Source of the DNA: Terriglobus albidus
GTDB taxonomy: Bacteria > Acidobacteriota > Terriglobia > Terriglobales > Acidobacteriaceae
DNA: 64,000 bases
Reading direction: 5' to 3'
Assembly: GCF_008000815.1 (NCBI RefSeq)
Contig: NZ_CP042806.1
Span: 2,604,001-2,668,000, forward strand
Below, in pieces: positions 26,393 through 33,757 of this stretch. The position numbers were made by a program, and so were the translations under genes. The notes beneath the pieces are model-generated. The model was given only the letters and a program-made list of their open reading frames with translations. It made no database searches and was not told where the DNA came from. How positions within the stretch are numbered: the first letter of the stretch is position 1; each line of letters starts with the position of its first letter.

Positions 26393-27400
26393 ATGCCGCA
26401 AGAATTGATTTCAAATCCATCTCAGCCAGGTTCGAGTACAACGTCTAAGCCTCGCGTCTCAGTCATCATCGTCACCTACCGTTCGACACACGAATTACCA
26501 GCCTGCATTGATAGCCTGATGTTGCAGAATGTGCCACTGGAAATCTTTTTGGTCGATAACGCATCTCCGGATGCTACGCCGCAGATGGTGTTGGATTACG
26601 CAGCGCGGAACAGCAATATCCACGCCATATTGAACAACGAAAACATCGGTCTGGCGGCGGCCAACAACTGCCCTCTCGGTCAGTGCCGCGGTGAGTACAT
26701 TCTGATCCTCAATCCAGATACGGTGTTGCCGGAGAATTGCCTTGCACAGCTGGAGAATTATCTGAATGCGCATACCGATGTTGGCATTGTTGGCCCCAAG
26801 AATCTCTATGAGGATGGGTCGCCACTGCTCAGCTATAATCGAGCCTGGGGTTTCTGGCAGATTATTGTCTGGCGCATACTGCCCAATCGCATTCCGCGCG
26901 TGCTTTGGGATCGCTATTCGAGCTATAAGAATCAGGATGTACTGGTGGTCTCTGGCTCTTGTCTGCTGATCCGTACAGCGATCTTCGAGCAGATTCGCGG
27001 ATACGATCCTGAGTATTTCCTCACCTATGATGACGTGGTAGATTTATGCATCCGCACCCGCAATGCGGGCCATCGGGTAGTGTTTCTGGGTGACGTAGAA
27101 ATGTATCATCTTCTCGGCCGAAGCGGCGCGCAGGTTCCCTTCATCGGCGTTTGGGAAGGAAATCGCTGCACGGTATATCACTTCCTGAAGCATAAGGGCC
27201 TGATCTCTGCGCTTCTGATCGCTGGAATACTGATTCTTGCCTGTTCCTTTCGCATGGCGATAGCCGGGCTGTTGTATCCGTTCAGCAAACGCTACCGGAA
27301 TGTTTTCCGTGTATACGCCAAAGTCGTTTGGTATATGTTCGTGAAAACTCCTCTATTGGCAAGGAACCGCTATTTCAAGACGCTTTCCTCGAGCACTTAA
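26393..27400 (+). CDS. Family 2 glycosyltransferase, rhamnosyltransferase-like
   Basis: GT-A protein of 335 residues. Motifs: VSVIIVTYRSTHELPACIDSL, EIFLVDNASPDATPQMV, NENIGLAAANNCPL, and the metal-binding ILNPDTVLPENCL. VSGSCLLIRTAIFEQIRGYDPEYFLTYDDVVDLCIR is the acceptor/base region found in rhamnosyl- and related transferases. A hydrophobic stretch near the C-terminus (LISALLIAGILILACSF) suggests membrane association. ATG at 26393, 57 bases after the flippase gene, in the same direction as the rest of the second cluster. The sugar is not determined by sequence. Confidence 0.9.
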   Translation: MPQELISNPSQPGSSTTSKPRVSVIIVTYRSTHELPACIDSLMLQNVPLEIFLVDNASPDATPQMVLDYAARNSNIHAILNNENIGLAAANNCPLGQCRGEYILILNPDTVLPENCLAQLENYLNAHTDVGIVGPKNLYEDGSPLLSYNRAWGFWQIIVWRILPNRIPRVLWDRYSSYKNQDVLVVSGSCLLIRTAIFEQIRGYDPEYFLTYDDVVDLCIRTRNAGHRVVFLGDVEMYHLLGRSGAQVPFIGVWEGNRCTVYHFLKHKGLISALLIAGILILACSFRMAIAGLLYPFSKRYRNVFRVYAKVVWYMFVKTPLLARNRYFKTLSSST

Positions 27401-27459
27401 ATGATGCACTCATGTGCAGCAGATGCAATGCGTCAAAAGGATTTGATGGAGCAACGTTG

Positions 27460-28683
27460 ATGGAAACTGAGCAAACAGCATCGCACACAAGTGTGCAGAG
27501 CGATGGGATTGATCTGACGGACATTCTGTGCTTCCTGTTTGAATTCCGGCGTCAGATTGTGGTAGGTACCTGCATCGCCTTTGTGGCGGGTGTCATTACA
27601 GCATTCTTTATACTCAAACCGGTTTTTACTGCAACCACCATAATCTTGCCGCCGCAGCAGGATCACACAGCCAATAATCTGTTGGTTGGTCAGTTAGGAG
27701 CACTGGGAGGCTTGGGCGGCGCCACTTCGGCCTTTGGCTTGAAGAATCCTGCTGACATGTACGTGGGCATCCTCGGCAGCCGTGAAATCGCGGATCATAT
27801 AGTCAGCCGCTTCCATTTAATGGACGTCTATCGCAAGAAAATGCGGCTGGATGCACGCAAAATGCTGCGCAGTAACTCAGATTTCGAAGCTGCAAAGGAT
27901 GGCCTGATCTACATCAACGTAAAGGACCACGATCCACAGCGTGCAGCTGCATTGGCCAATGCCTATGTCGACGAACTGCATGATGCCAACACACGCCTGG
28001 CTATTTCGCAGGCTTCCCAGCGCAGGCTGTTTTACGATAACAGGCTGGCAGAGGAGAAAAAGGCGCTTGTCGCAGCCGAAGATGATCTGAAGCAGACTCA
28101 GGAGCGCACCGGTCTGGTCCAGTTAAGCGGCCAGGCTGAGATGACAATTCGCAATATCGCAAGTATTCAGGCGCAGATTGCAGCACGCGAAGTTGAACTG
28201 AGCCGAGTTCGGACGTATGCCACTGACGAGAATCCCGAGGCAGAGCGACTGCGGGAAGAGATTGCAACTGAGCGAGCACAGCTGGCAAGGCTCCAGGATT
28301 CTGAACCGTCTCCTACTCCAGGCAACACGCAGGTTCCGGCAGCTAAGGTTCCCGCAATCGGCCTGGACTATTTGCGCAAGCTGCGTGAGGAACGCACCCA
28401 CGAGGAGCTGTACGTATTAATGACAAAGCAACGCGAGATGGCTAGTCTGGAAGAGGCTAAAAGCGCGCCTGTCATTCAGGTAGTGGATCACGCTGAGGTG
28501 CCCGAACGTAAGTCAGGTCCCGTGCGCACTCTGATTGTGCTTTCATGTACGATCGCCGGTTTCGTGCTTACCTGCTGTGGTGTGATTGCGCGCAACCTTC
28601 TTCGCAAAGCGATTGGAAACGACTTACGGAGCCGTCTTGCAGCGATCCGCTTGAAGAATACTCAAAAACTTCAGACTTCGTAA
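27460..28683 (+). CDS. Wzz-type chain-length determinant without kinase domain
   Basis: Polysaccharide co-polymerase of 407 residues. A short cytoplasmic head (to about 33) is followed by a first membrane segment (IVVGTCIAFVAGVITAFFIL) and the Wzz domain (VFTATTIILPPQQ). Then comes a Gly/Ala-rich stretch (LVGQLGALGGLGGATSAFGL), common in this family, a periplasmic coiled coil (about 190-290), a GNVR-like region, the conserved VVDHAEVPERKSGPVR, and a second membrane segment (TLIVLSCTIAGFVLTCCGV). It ends soon after, so it carries no tyrosine-kinase module. The ATG at 27460 is chosen because GGAG stands upstream and the first membrane segment follows at the usual distance; the frame extends back into the preceding gene. 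Confidence 0.9.
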   Translation: METEQTASHTSVQSDGIDLTDILCFLFEFRRQIVVGTCIAFVAGVITAFFILKPVFTATTIILPPQQDHTANNLLVGQLGALGGLGGATSAFGLKNPADMYVGILGSREIADHIVSRFHLMDVYRKKMRLDARKMLRSNSDFEAAKDGLIYINVKDHDPQRAAALANAYVDELHDANTRLAISQASQRRLFYDNRLAEEKKALVAAEDDLKQTQERTGLVQLSGQAEMTIRNIASIQAQIAAREVELSRVRTYATDENPEAERLREEIATERAQLARLQDSEPSPTPGNTQVPAAKVPAIGLDYLRKLREERTHEELYVLMTKQREMASLEEAKSAPVIQVVDHAEVPERKSGPVRTLIVLSCTIAGFVLTCCGVIARNLLRKAIGNDLRSRLAAIRLKNTQKLQTS

Positions 28684-28710
28684 GAATCTGGCTTCGGGAA
28701 GGAACTCGGG

Positions 28711-29967
28711 TTGCCATCAGCAAGCACAATTGATAACAGCATCGTTCTGGCATCACTGCTTATCTTTGTCTTTGCCTATCTCCTGATTGTGCGCAGGGAC
28801 GGAAGCTGGGTGAACTGGGCGACTCCGTTCTTCATAATTCAGCTTGGCCAGCGGTATGTCCTTCCTCCGGTTTATACGTTGCTTGTGCATATGCCCAACG
28901 GAAGCGAGTTTGCCTACTGGTACTGCTACGCAACCTACGCGCTTTCGTTTCTTTCTGCTGCTCTAGCTTATTCTTTCCTTAAACCACTGCGACTGCGTAC
29001 TGTGGGTGTTGAAATTGCCGATAGTCGATTGTTGATTACATCCTGGGCATTGTTCGGGATCGGCGTGCTGTTTTATCTTCCTGTTCTGGTCGAGTTCCGG
29101 GCCTATCTGAATGACCCACGCCGCATCTACGAGATGACACGCAGCGGCTATGGAGTTTACTTTCTCTCCTCAACACTATTTGCTACTCTCGGCTTCATCA
29201 CTTATATGTTCTGCCGGCAGAAGGGCATAGTGAATTCGTTTGTTTTTTATGCCTCAATCGCGGTGTTCACGTACTGGCACGGCAGCAAGGGGCAACTGAT
29301 CAATTATCTTCTGATCTGGCTTCTGTATCGCGTTTACGTGCTGCGTCGGCAAATCCGCGCGGTGTCGGCGATGGCGATTGCTGGGATAATTGTTGTAGTT
29401 TTAACGACAATGTTCGCGTTGTTTTCTAACGTCGCGGACCTTGCAGAGCTGGCTAACCAACTCTCCGGCTATGCCGATACGGTACGCAACTCGATGACGG
29501 TGATCGACGATCCACGCCAAGACTACTACTATGGCATGCTGACGTTCGAAAACGAAGTATATGCGCGCATTCCTCGCTTTCTGATGCCTAACAAGCCTAA
29601 GGACTACGGGCCTTTTCGCATTGCCAAGAAGTATGATCCAGCAGCTCATCGCTCAGATGTCGGCGATCCAAACTACGACATCGGTGTAACCTATGCCGAT
29701 TTTGGTCCGTTCACCATCGCATTGCTGTGTATCGTATGGGCGCTCACTGGATGGGTAATCGTATCCCTGGCGGAGGACCAGAAACGGACACCATCAATCG
29801 GAAGATTTCTTCTCCTATTGTTCTTTTCCGGAGTGAATATCATTCCAATATCAGGACTGTTTTTATTTCCTGAGACCTTATTACTGGGCCTGCTTTTGAC
29901 AGCTATTCTCCGGCCTGCCAGCGTTACAATCCGACCGAATGCCATAGCCACACTGAAAGGCAAGTAG
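28711..29967 (+). CDS. Wzy-like oligosaccharide repeat-unit polymerase
   Basis: Very hydrophobic protein of 418 residues with about eleven to twelve membrane segments and two hydrophilic loops. The larger loop (roughly 255-320) has DDPRQDYYYGMLTFENEVYARIPRFLMPNKPKDYGPFRIAKKYDP, typical of the O-antigen polysaccharide polymerase family that joins repeat units on the periplasmic face. FTYWHGSKGQLINYLLIWLLY is also characteristic. The start is TTG at 28711 with AAGGA upstream, 27 bases after the Wzz gene. Its place between Wzz and a glycosyltransferase supports the role. Such polymerases diverge quickly, so family assignment rests on topology and context more than on identity. Confidence 0.75.
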   Translation: MPSASTIDNSIVLASLLIFVFAYLLIVRRDGSWVNWATPFFIIQLGQRYVLPPVYTLLVHMPNGSEFAYWYCYATYALSFLSAALAYSFLKPLRLRTVGVEIADSRLLITSWALFGIGVLFYLPVLVEFRAYLNDPRRIYEMTRSGYGVYFLSSTLFATLGFITYMFCRQKGIVNSFVFYASIAVFTYWHGSKGQLINYLLIWLLYRVYVLRRQIRAVSAMAIAGIIVVVLTTMFALFSNVADLAELANQLSGYADTVRNSMTVIDDPRQDYYYGMLTFENEVYARIPRFLMPNKPKDYGPFRIAKKYDPAAHRSDVGDPNYDIGVTYADFGPFTIALLCIVWALTGWVIVSLAEDQKRTPSIGRFLLLLFFSGVNIIPISGLFLFPETLLLGLLLTAILRPASVTIRPNAIATLKGK

Positions 29968-30189
29968 CTTCAGCGATGATCGCATCGAACTGTTCACCGA
30001 AAGCTGCGTCTTTTTTGCACGCTCACCTTGGTCCAGGTCGTCGAGCAATGCGAAATTTGACTACATCATTTTCGATATAAAATTGTACTAACGGGACTTT
30101 CTACTGGCCGCATCCGTTCGGTCACGTTAGACGGACGAGAAGGTTCCTCCATTGTCTGTTTCACGGCAGTATCGGTTTGGAGCTTGTAG

Positions 30190-31278
30190 GTGAGGAACAG
30201 GTCTGGAAAACTGCTAATCAATGGTTCGCGAATTGGTGAATTGGGCGGCCTTCGCACGTTTACCGAGGGATTGATTCAATGTTTTGAAGGATGTTCCGAC
30301 GTGGAAGTGCTGGCGCCTGCCGGTGTACAGCTGAAGACCTCACTTCGGAGAATTGATGTTCCTGCCAGGCTGGCAAGCTCCGCAAAAGTTTCGCGTCTAC
30401 GGCCTATACTTTGGTGGATCTATAGCTTTTTTGAGTTCCCGGCTGACGGTCAGGTCAAGATCTTGTGCACAACGCATCATGTCGTTCCGCGACATAGGGG
30501 ACAGGTGGTTGTTGTACATGACCTTCGCCCGTACTTCTATCCTGATACGGAAGTTCAGCGTCTAAACTTTCGATACCTGTTGCCGCGCGCTCTTCGAAAG
30601 TGTGACGGCATTCTGACGGTGTCGGAAGCAAGTAGAGACCTTATTGCGGCGACGTACGGCATCGACCGCGTGAAAATATACGTTATTCCTCAGACAGTCG
30701 ATATCGATGTTCCCTCTGATTCGGTTCCTCTTCCCCGGGAGCCGTATTTGCTGACGGTTGGAAGCACGTGGCCCCATAAGAATGTCGAAGAACTGTTGAG
30801 AATGAGCCGCTATTGGGCGTCGAAATACCGTTTGCGAATAGTAGGCGGCCGCGGTCAATACATGGAGATATTGCGTGAATTGACCAACTCATTGGGGTTG
30901 CAGAGCAGGGTCGATCTACTGAGTGACGTTCCCAAAGAGGACCTCGCTTCACTCTTTGGTGGATGTACGGCTCTGGTCTATCCATCGAAGATGGAAGGGT
31001 TCGGGCTACCCCCATTTGAAGCGATGGCTTTCGGGAAGCCGGTAATCCTCTCTGATATTCCCGTCTTCCGTGAGCTACATGGCGGCCTCCCCATCTACGT
31101 CAAACTTGGAGACGAGTACTCTTGGGAGATTGGCTTCAAGGAGCTTGACTTCTTCGATGAAGAAAGACGTATGCAGGGAGTTGTGCACGCGCGATCGTAC
31201 TCAAGGGAGAGGCTCAAAGCCACACTCTTTCAGGCACTTGAGGAGATTTGGGGCGCCGGCTTCCTAAAATGCCACTAA
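30190..31278 (+). CDS. Family 4 glycosyltransferase, mannosyltransferase-like
   Basis: GT-B glycosyltransferase of 362 residues ending the second cluster. It starts KLLINGSRIGELGGLRTFTEGL (acceptor-side loop). VVVVHDLRPYFYPDTEVQRLNFRYLLPRALRKCDGILTVSEASRDLI is typical of the mannosyltransferase B-like group. The donor domain follows: PREPYLLTVGSTWPHKNVEELL, LRIVGGRGQY, and CTALVYPSKMEGFGLPPFEAMAFGKPVILS with the E-x7-E pair. The start is GTG at 30190 with GGAG 8 bases upstream. A 222-base gap separates it from the polymerase gene, so it may have its own promoter. The donor sugar is inferred only loosely. Confidence 0.9.
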   Translation: MRNRSGKLLINGSRIGELGGLRTFTEGLIQCFEGCSDVEVLAPAGVQLKTSLRRIDVPARLASSAKVSRLRPILWWIYSFFEFPADGQVKILCTTHHVVPRHRGQVVVVHDLRPYFYPDTEVQRLNFRYLLPRALRKCDGILTVSEASRDLIAATYGIDRVKIYVIPQTVDIDVPSDSVPLPREPYLLTVGSTWPHKNVEELLRMSRYWASKYRLRIVGGRGQYMEILRELTNSLGLQSRVDLLSDVPKEDLASLFGGCTALVYPSKMEGFGLPPFEAMAFGKPVILSDIPVFRELHGGLPIYVKLGDEYSWEIGFKELDFFDEERRMQGVVHARSYSRERLKATLFQALEEIWGAGFLKCH

Positions 31279-31396
31279 CATTCCTGCTACGGTGCGATGA
31301 TCTTATTTGTTAACGGATTTTGGATAAGGAATCGGGTATCTGTCTCATTCGTGCCGCAGGGAGCCTTCAAAATGCGATTGGATACTTGATGTGAAT

Positions 31397-31748
31397 TGGT
31401 GGAGGCGGCGGGAGTCGAACCCGCGTCCGAAACTACTGTCGACGAAGAGCTTTCATGCTTTTTCCTGTTCTATATCTCGTAACGAGCGCTAAGAACGGAC
31501 AAAGATACGCTCGAAACTAGCCTGATCGATCTCACCCTCTGCGTCCAGGCGGAACGCTTTGGGCCAGCCTACTGTGCGACGACCGGTATGGGCCCATAGG
31601 CGAAGCCCAAGCGGTCGGCTACTTAGTTAATTAAGCAGCAAGAGCCAGGTTGTTGTTGGCACTTATAGTTTTTGTGATCGATTACGGGTGTTCACACCCC
31701 GGCATGCCTCTCAGCCGCACGCAATCCCGTCGAAACCGTGACGCCCCC
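31397..31748 (-). ncRNA. ssrA: tmRNA (ssrA)
   Basis: Transfer-messenger RNA that rescues stalled ribosomes and tags the nascent chain for proteolysis. The 5' end GGGGGCG pairs with CGCCTCC before the encoded ACCA at the 3' end (7-bp acceptor stem with one G-U). The T arm is GCGGG-TTCGACT-CCCGC. Next to the 5' end is the conserved tmRNA stretch CACGGTTTCGACGGGATT. The tag frame GCC-AAC-AAC-AAC-CTG-GCT-CTT-GCT-GCT-TAA (31660 down to 31631) encodes ANNNLALAA, ending in the ALAA degron. Length about 352 nt, normal for the family. One-piece form, not permuted. Confidence 0.97.
31631..31660 (-). other. tmRNA proteolysis-tag reading frame
   Basis: Nine codons plus TAA: A-N-N-N-L-A-L-A-A. The C-terminal LAA is the ClpXP-type recognition end known from other bacteria. 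Several in-frame or near stop codons follow (TTAATTAACTAAGTAG), a usual safety arrangement. Confidence 0.9.
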
Positions 31749-31801
31749 ATCTTGTGAAAGACCCATCTGCGGCTCCCTGGGAAGCCGCCTTGAGACGCGA
31801 A

Positions 31802-31832
31802 AGCCAGCCCCAAGGGTTCCAAGGGGCTGGCT
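31802..31832 (-). terminator. Strong hairpin between the PCYCGC gene and tmRNA
   Basis: Perfect 10-bp stem AGCCAGCCCC / GGGGCTGGCT with an 11-base loop. Read on the minus strand it is followed by TTTCGC, so it could end transcription of the gene at 31988-32428 before the tmRNA promoter. The T-tract is poor, so termination is not certain. Confidence 0.5.
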
Positions 31833-31874
31833 CATCACTCCTCAGCTATTGATTTTACCACTTTTCTTCGCCCT

Positions 31875-31990
31875 TAAAGCTTTTCCCTGTAGGTGGGATG
31901 TAAGGCTTCCGCATCTATGGTCGTTTTCCGCAACGAGAACGCCGCTGCACGCCTCTTTCGGGATACCCAGCAACAGGGAAAATGCCCTTA
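31875..31990 (+). repeat. Interspersed hairpin repeat, copy B
   Basis: Same architecture as copies A, C and D. The right end GGGAAAATGCCCTTA is the inverted partner of the left end TTAAAGCTTTTCCC. The central stem is imperfect here (TCGTTTTCCGCAACGAGAACG). The last three bases on the plus strand (31988-31990) are the stop codon TAA of the minus-strand gene that ends there. Confidence 0.85.
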
Positions 31991-32428
31991 CAGGCTGGCC
32001 TTCTCCAGGTCGAGGTTCATCCACTCGCCCCGTTCAATCGCGGCCCGGATCTGCGCCGGTGTTTTGCCAAGCTTGGTCTGCTGATAGGCAAAGGCGGCTT
32101 CCTTCATGCAGGTGGAGCAGGCAGCTCCGTGGGTCCCTTCAAAACAGCTATGCAGGCTGTTGTGCCCCATGGAACGGTCGCAACGGCAGTAGCAGGGAAG
32201 TTGATGCAATACCGGTGAAACTTTCGCGGCCATCTGATACGCCTTCACCTGATAGGGATGCGAGAAGTACTCGCCGGTAAGCTGCTTGCCGGCCATGATC
32301 GGCGGCAGGGCTCCCTTGGGTGGCGCTGCGTTGTACGCAGGAATGTCATTGGCAGGGTTAGACCACTGGGCATAGGCGGCCAGGGTAAAAACAGCGATAC
32401 CGATTACGGTCAGAACGCGCTTCTTCAT
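31988..32428 (-). CDS. Secreted PCYCGC-motif protein
   Basis: Exported protein of 146 residues with a signal peptide (about 1-21, VLTVIGIAVFTLAAYAQ). The core is LPCYCRCDRSMGHNSLHSCF, a variant of the PCYCGC signature, with cysteines 79, 81, 83 and 95, then ACSTCMKEA with cysteines 104 and 107. Six clustered cysteines and nearby histidines suggest metal binding or redox chemistry outside the cytoplasm; the family's function is not established. There is no lipobox. The C-terminal half has KLGKTPAQIRAAIERGEW, typical of the family. Its stop codon coincides with the end of repeat copy B, and its leader carries a hairpin plus terminator-like element. Start ATG at 32428, weak ribosome binding site. 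Confidence 0.8.
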   Translation of the reverse strand: MKKRVLTVIGIAVFTLAAYAQWSNPANDIPAYNAAPPKGALPPIMAGKQLTGEYFSHPYQVKAYQMAAKVSPVLHQLPCYCRCDRSMGHNSLHSCFEGTHGAACSTCMKEAAFAYQQTKLGKTPAQIRAAIERGEWMNLDLEKASL

Positions 32429-32465
32429 AAGGAAAGATCGATCTCTGAGGGGTTAGACGGCAGGC

Positions 32466-32503
32466 AAAGAAAAAAGACGGCACGAACATTGCTGCTCGTG
32501 CCG
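32466..32503 (-). terminator. Terminator-like hairpin in the leader of the PCYCGC gene
   Basis: On the minus strand the stem CGGCACGA / TCGTGCCG (8 bp, 32478-32503) is followed directly by TCTTTTTTCTTT, the form of an intrinsic terminator. It lies only about 38 bases before the start codon, and no minus-strand gene lies upstream for over 1 kb, so it is better explained as an attenuator than as the end of another gene. Confidence 0.6.
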
Positions 32504-32527
32504 GGAGGCCAGTGACGCAACTTGTTT

Positions 32528-32542
32528 CCGAACCTTGTTCGG
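32528..32542 (-). promoter_or_regulatory. Leader hairpin upstream of the attenuator
   Basis: Perfect 6-bp stem CCGAAC / GTTCGG with a three-base loop, 24 bases upstream of the terminator-like hairpin on the same strand. It may be part of a ligand-sensing or protein-binding leader. I cannot match it to a known riboswitch class. Confidence 0.4.
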
Positions 32543-32702
32543 ATAAATCTTTACTCCACGAGAATAGCACATCGTGGGCGTTACATTACCTAGGACGCAA
32601 ATTTAAAGCTGAAGTTGCGTCTACACTAAAGAAAAGTTGCCGGCGACGGAAAATAGAAATTGAGGCGGGCTCTCCCTCCCCCCACTTCGGAAGGTTAGTG
32701 AG

Positions 32703-33164
32703 TTGAATTTTCGATTGGCGCTCTCCATCATCCTGGTCGTATCCGAGTTTCTGGCATCGGATATCTTCTATGTTTTCAATCCATTAGGACCGGTTTGCTC
32801 CCGTTTCGCAACCAAATGGGACTACATTAATGAGCATTTTGTCGTTGTCGCCGGCATCTGGGCGCTGATCGCCCTGGTCACAGCCTTTCTTACCAGCCCC
32901 CTCACCTGGCAGAACCTTCGGCGTTCAGACGAGATGCAGAAGGGATTTTTTTACGCCGGGCTTGTAGGGCTGGCGGTTGACGGGGTCGGATCCGCCTATC
33001 AGCGCTGGGTGGCTACCATTGATATGTCCGTTCACACCTGGACGCGGTGGGGTCTGATTATGAATGCCAGCCTTCGGACCCTGCTTTGGTTGGTTATTTA
33101 TACCGGTATGTCGATCGCGTTTGTTATCTGGGCCAAGAAGCGCGAAGCAGATTTCCTGGAATAG
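32703..33164 (+). CDS. Small four-helix membrane protein of unknown function
   Basis: Protein of 153 residues with four hydrophobic segments: LALSIILVVSEFLASDIFYV (about 5-24), FVVVAGIWALIALVTAFL (46-63), GFFYAGLVGLAVDGVGSAY (81-99) and SLRTLLWLVIYTGMSIAFVIWA (122-143), ending KKREADFLE. I do not recognise a family. The start is TTG at 32703 with AAGG upstream; no ATG keeps the first segment. It is divergent from the PCYCGC gene, with 274 bases between them. Confidence 0.6.
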   Translation: MNFRLALSIILVVSEFLASDIFYVFNPLGPVCSRFATKWDYINEHFVVVAGIWALIALVTAFLTSPLTWQNLRRSDEMQKGFFYAGLVGLAVDGVGSAYQRWVATIDMSVHTWTRWGLIMNASLRTLLWLVIYTGMSIAFVIWAKKREADFLE

Positions 33165-33344
33165 AACCAGAACCCCTTTCGGTTCCCTGCAGAGGCCAAC
33201 TTTCATTTGACAGGCAGTTATGTGCCTGTATTCTTGCACCAAACAAGGTGCAGCCGGTACTTCCCGGCTGTGCCCGCCGCACTTCCCCGAAACAGCAAGC
33301 GAGGCTAGCCAAAGGTACGTTGGAACAACGGAAAGAGGCAGGCA

Positions 33345-33614
33345 ATGGTCGTGACGGAGTTGGAATTCCTGGAAGCATGGATCCCCGAGCAGATGGCCCC
33401 TGGAACTGTCTTTGTCCTGGACGGAGAAGGGCGTTTTGGCTCAGAGGAAAACCCTTATTTTGCCGTTCTGGCGTGCCCCCGCTGTGGTTGCATGGGCCTT
33501 ATCAAGCGGAGCCAGTATTTTGGCCTGGAGCCGATGATTTGCGGTGGAGACAGCTGTTCAGCTGAGTATTTCGTAGACGAAGACAACCACATTGCTTTCA
33601 GGCGATCACAATAA
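33345..33614 (+). CDS. Small protein with zinc-ribbon-like cysteines
   Basis: 89 residues, hypothetical. LACPRCGCMGLI and, 20 residues on, MICGGDSCSAEYFV give a Cys-x2-Cys ... Cys-x4-Cys arrangement that could bind zinc. The ATG at 33345 has AGAGG 8 bases upstream. No recognisable partner; the next feature is repeat copy C. Coding is supported by the start signal and natural composition rather than by family membership. Confidence 0.6.
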   Translation: MVVTELEFLEAWIPEQMAPGTVFVLDGEGRFGSEENPYFAVLACPRCGCMGLIKRSQYFGLEPMICGGDSCSAEYFVDEDNHIAFRRSQ

Positions 33615-33647
33615 CGCCCCTCAATTCCAATTCTCAGCTCTCCGGCT

Positions 33648-33757
33648 GAGCCATTTTCTCTGTAGGGCAGTGGGCTTGTGAATCTATGGGCGTTTTCCTC
33701 AATGAAAACGCCGTTGCACGCTCCTCCCGGGATACCCAGCAACAGGAAAATGCTCTA
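33648..33757 (+). repeat. Interspersed hairpin repeat, copy C
   Basis: About 110 bases. The left end is GAGCCATTTTCTCTG and the right end CAGGAAAATGCTCTA. The central stem GGGCGTTTTC / GAAAACGCC (from 33688, loop CTCAAT) is identical to copy A over its whole length. The right terminus, read on the minus strand, begins TAGAGCATTTTCC, and its first three bases are the stop codon of the HtrA-like gene. Confidence 0.88.

Noticed and set aside
31802-31832. Hairpin as part of the tmRNA
   Set aside because: The acceptor stem pairing fixes the mature 5' end at 31748, so the hairpin is outside the mature RNA.
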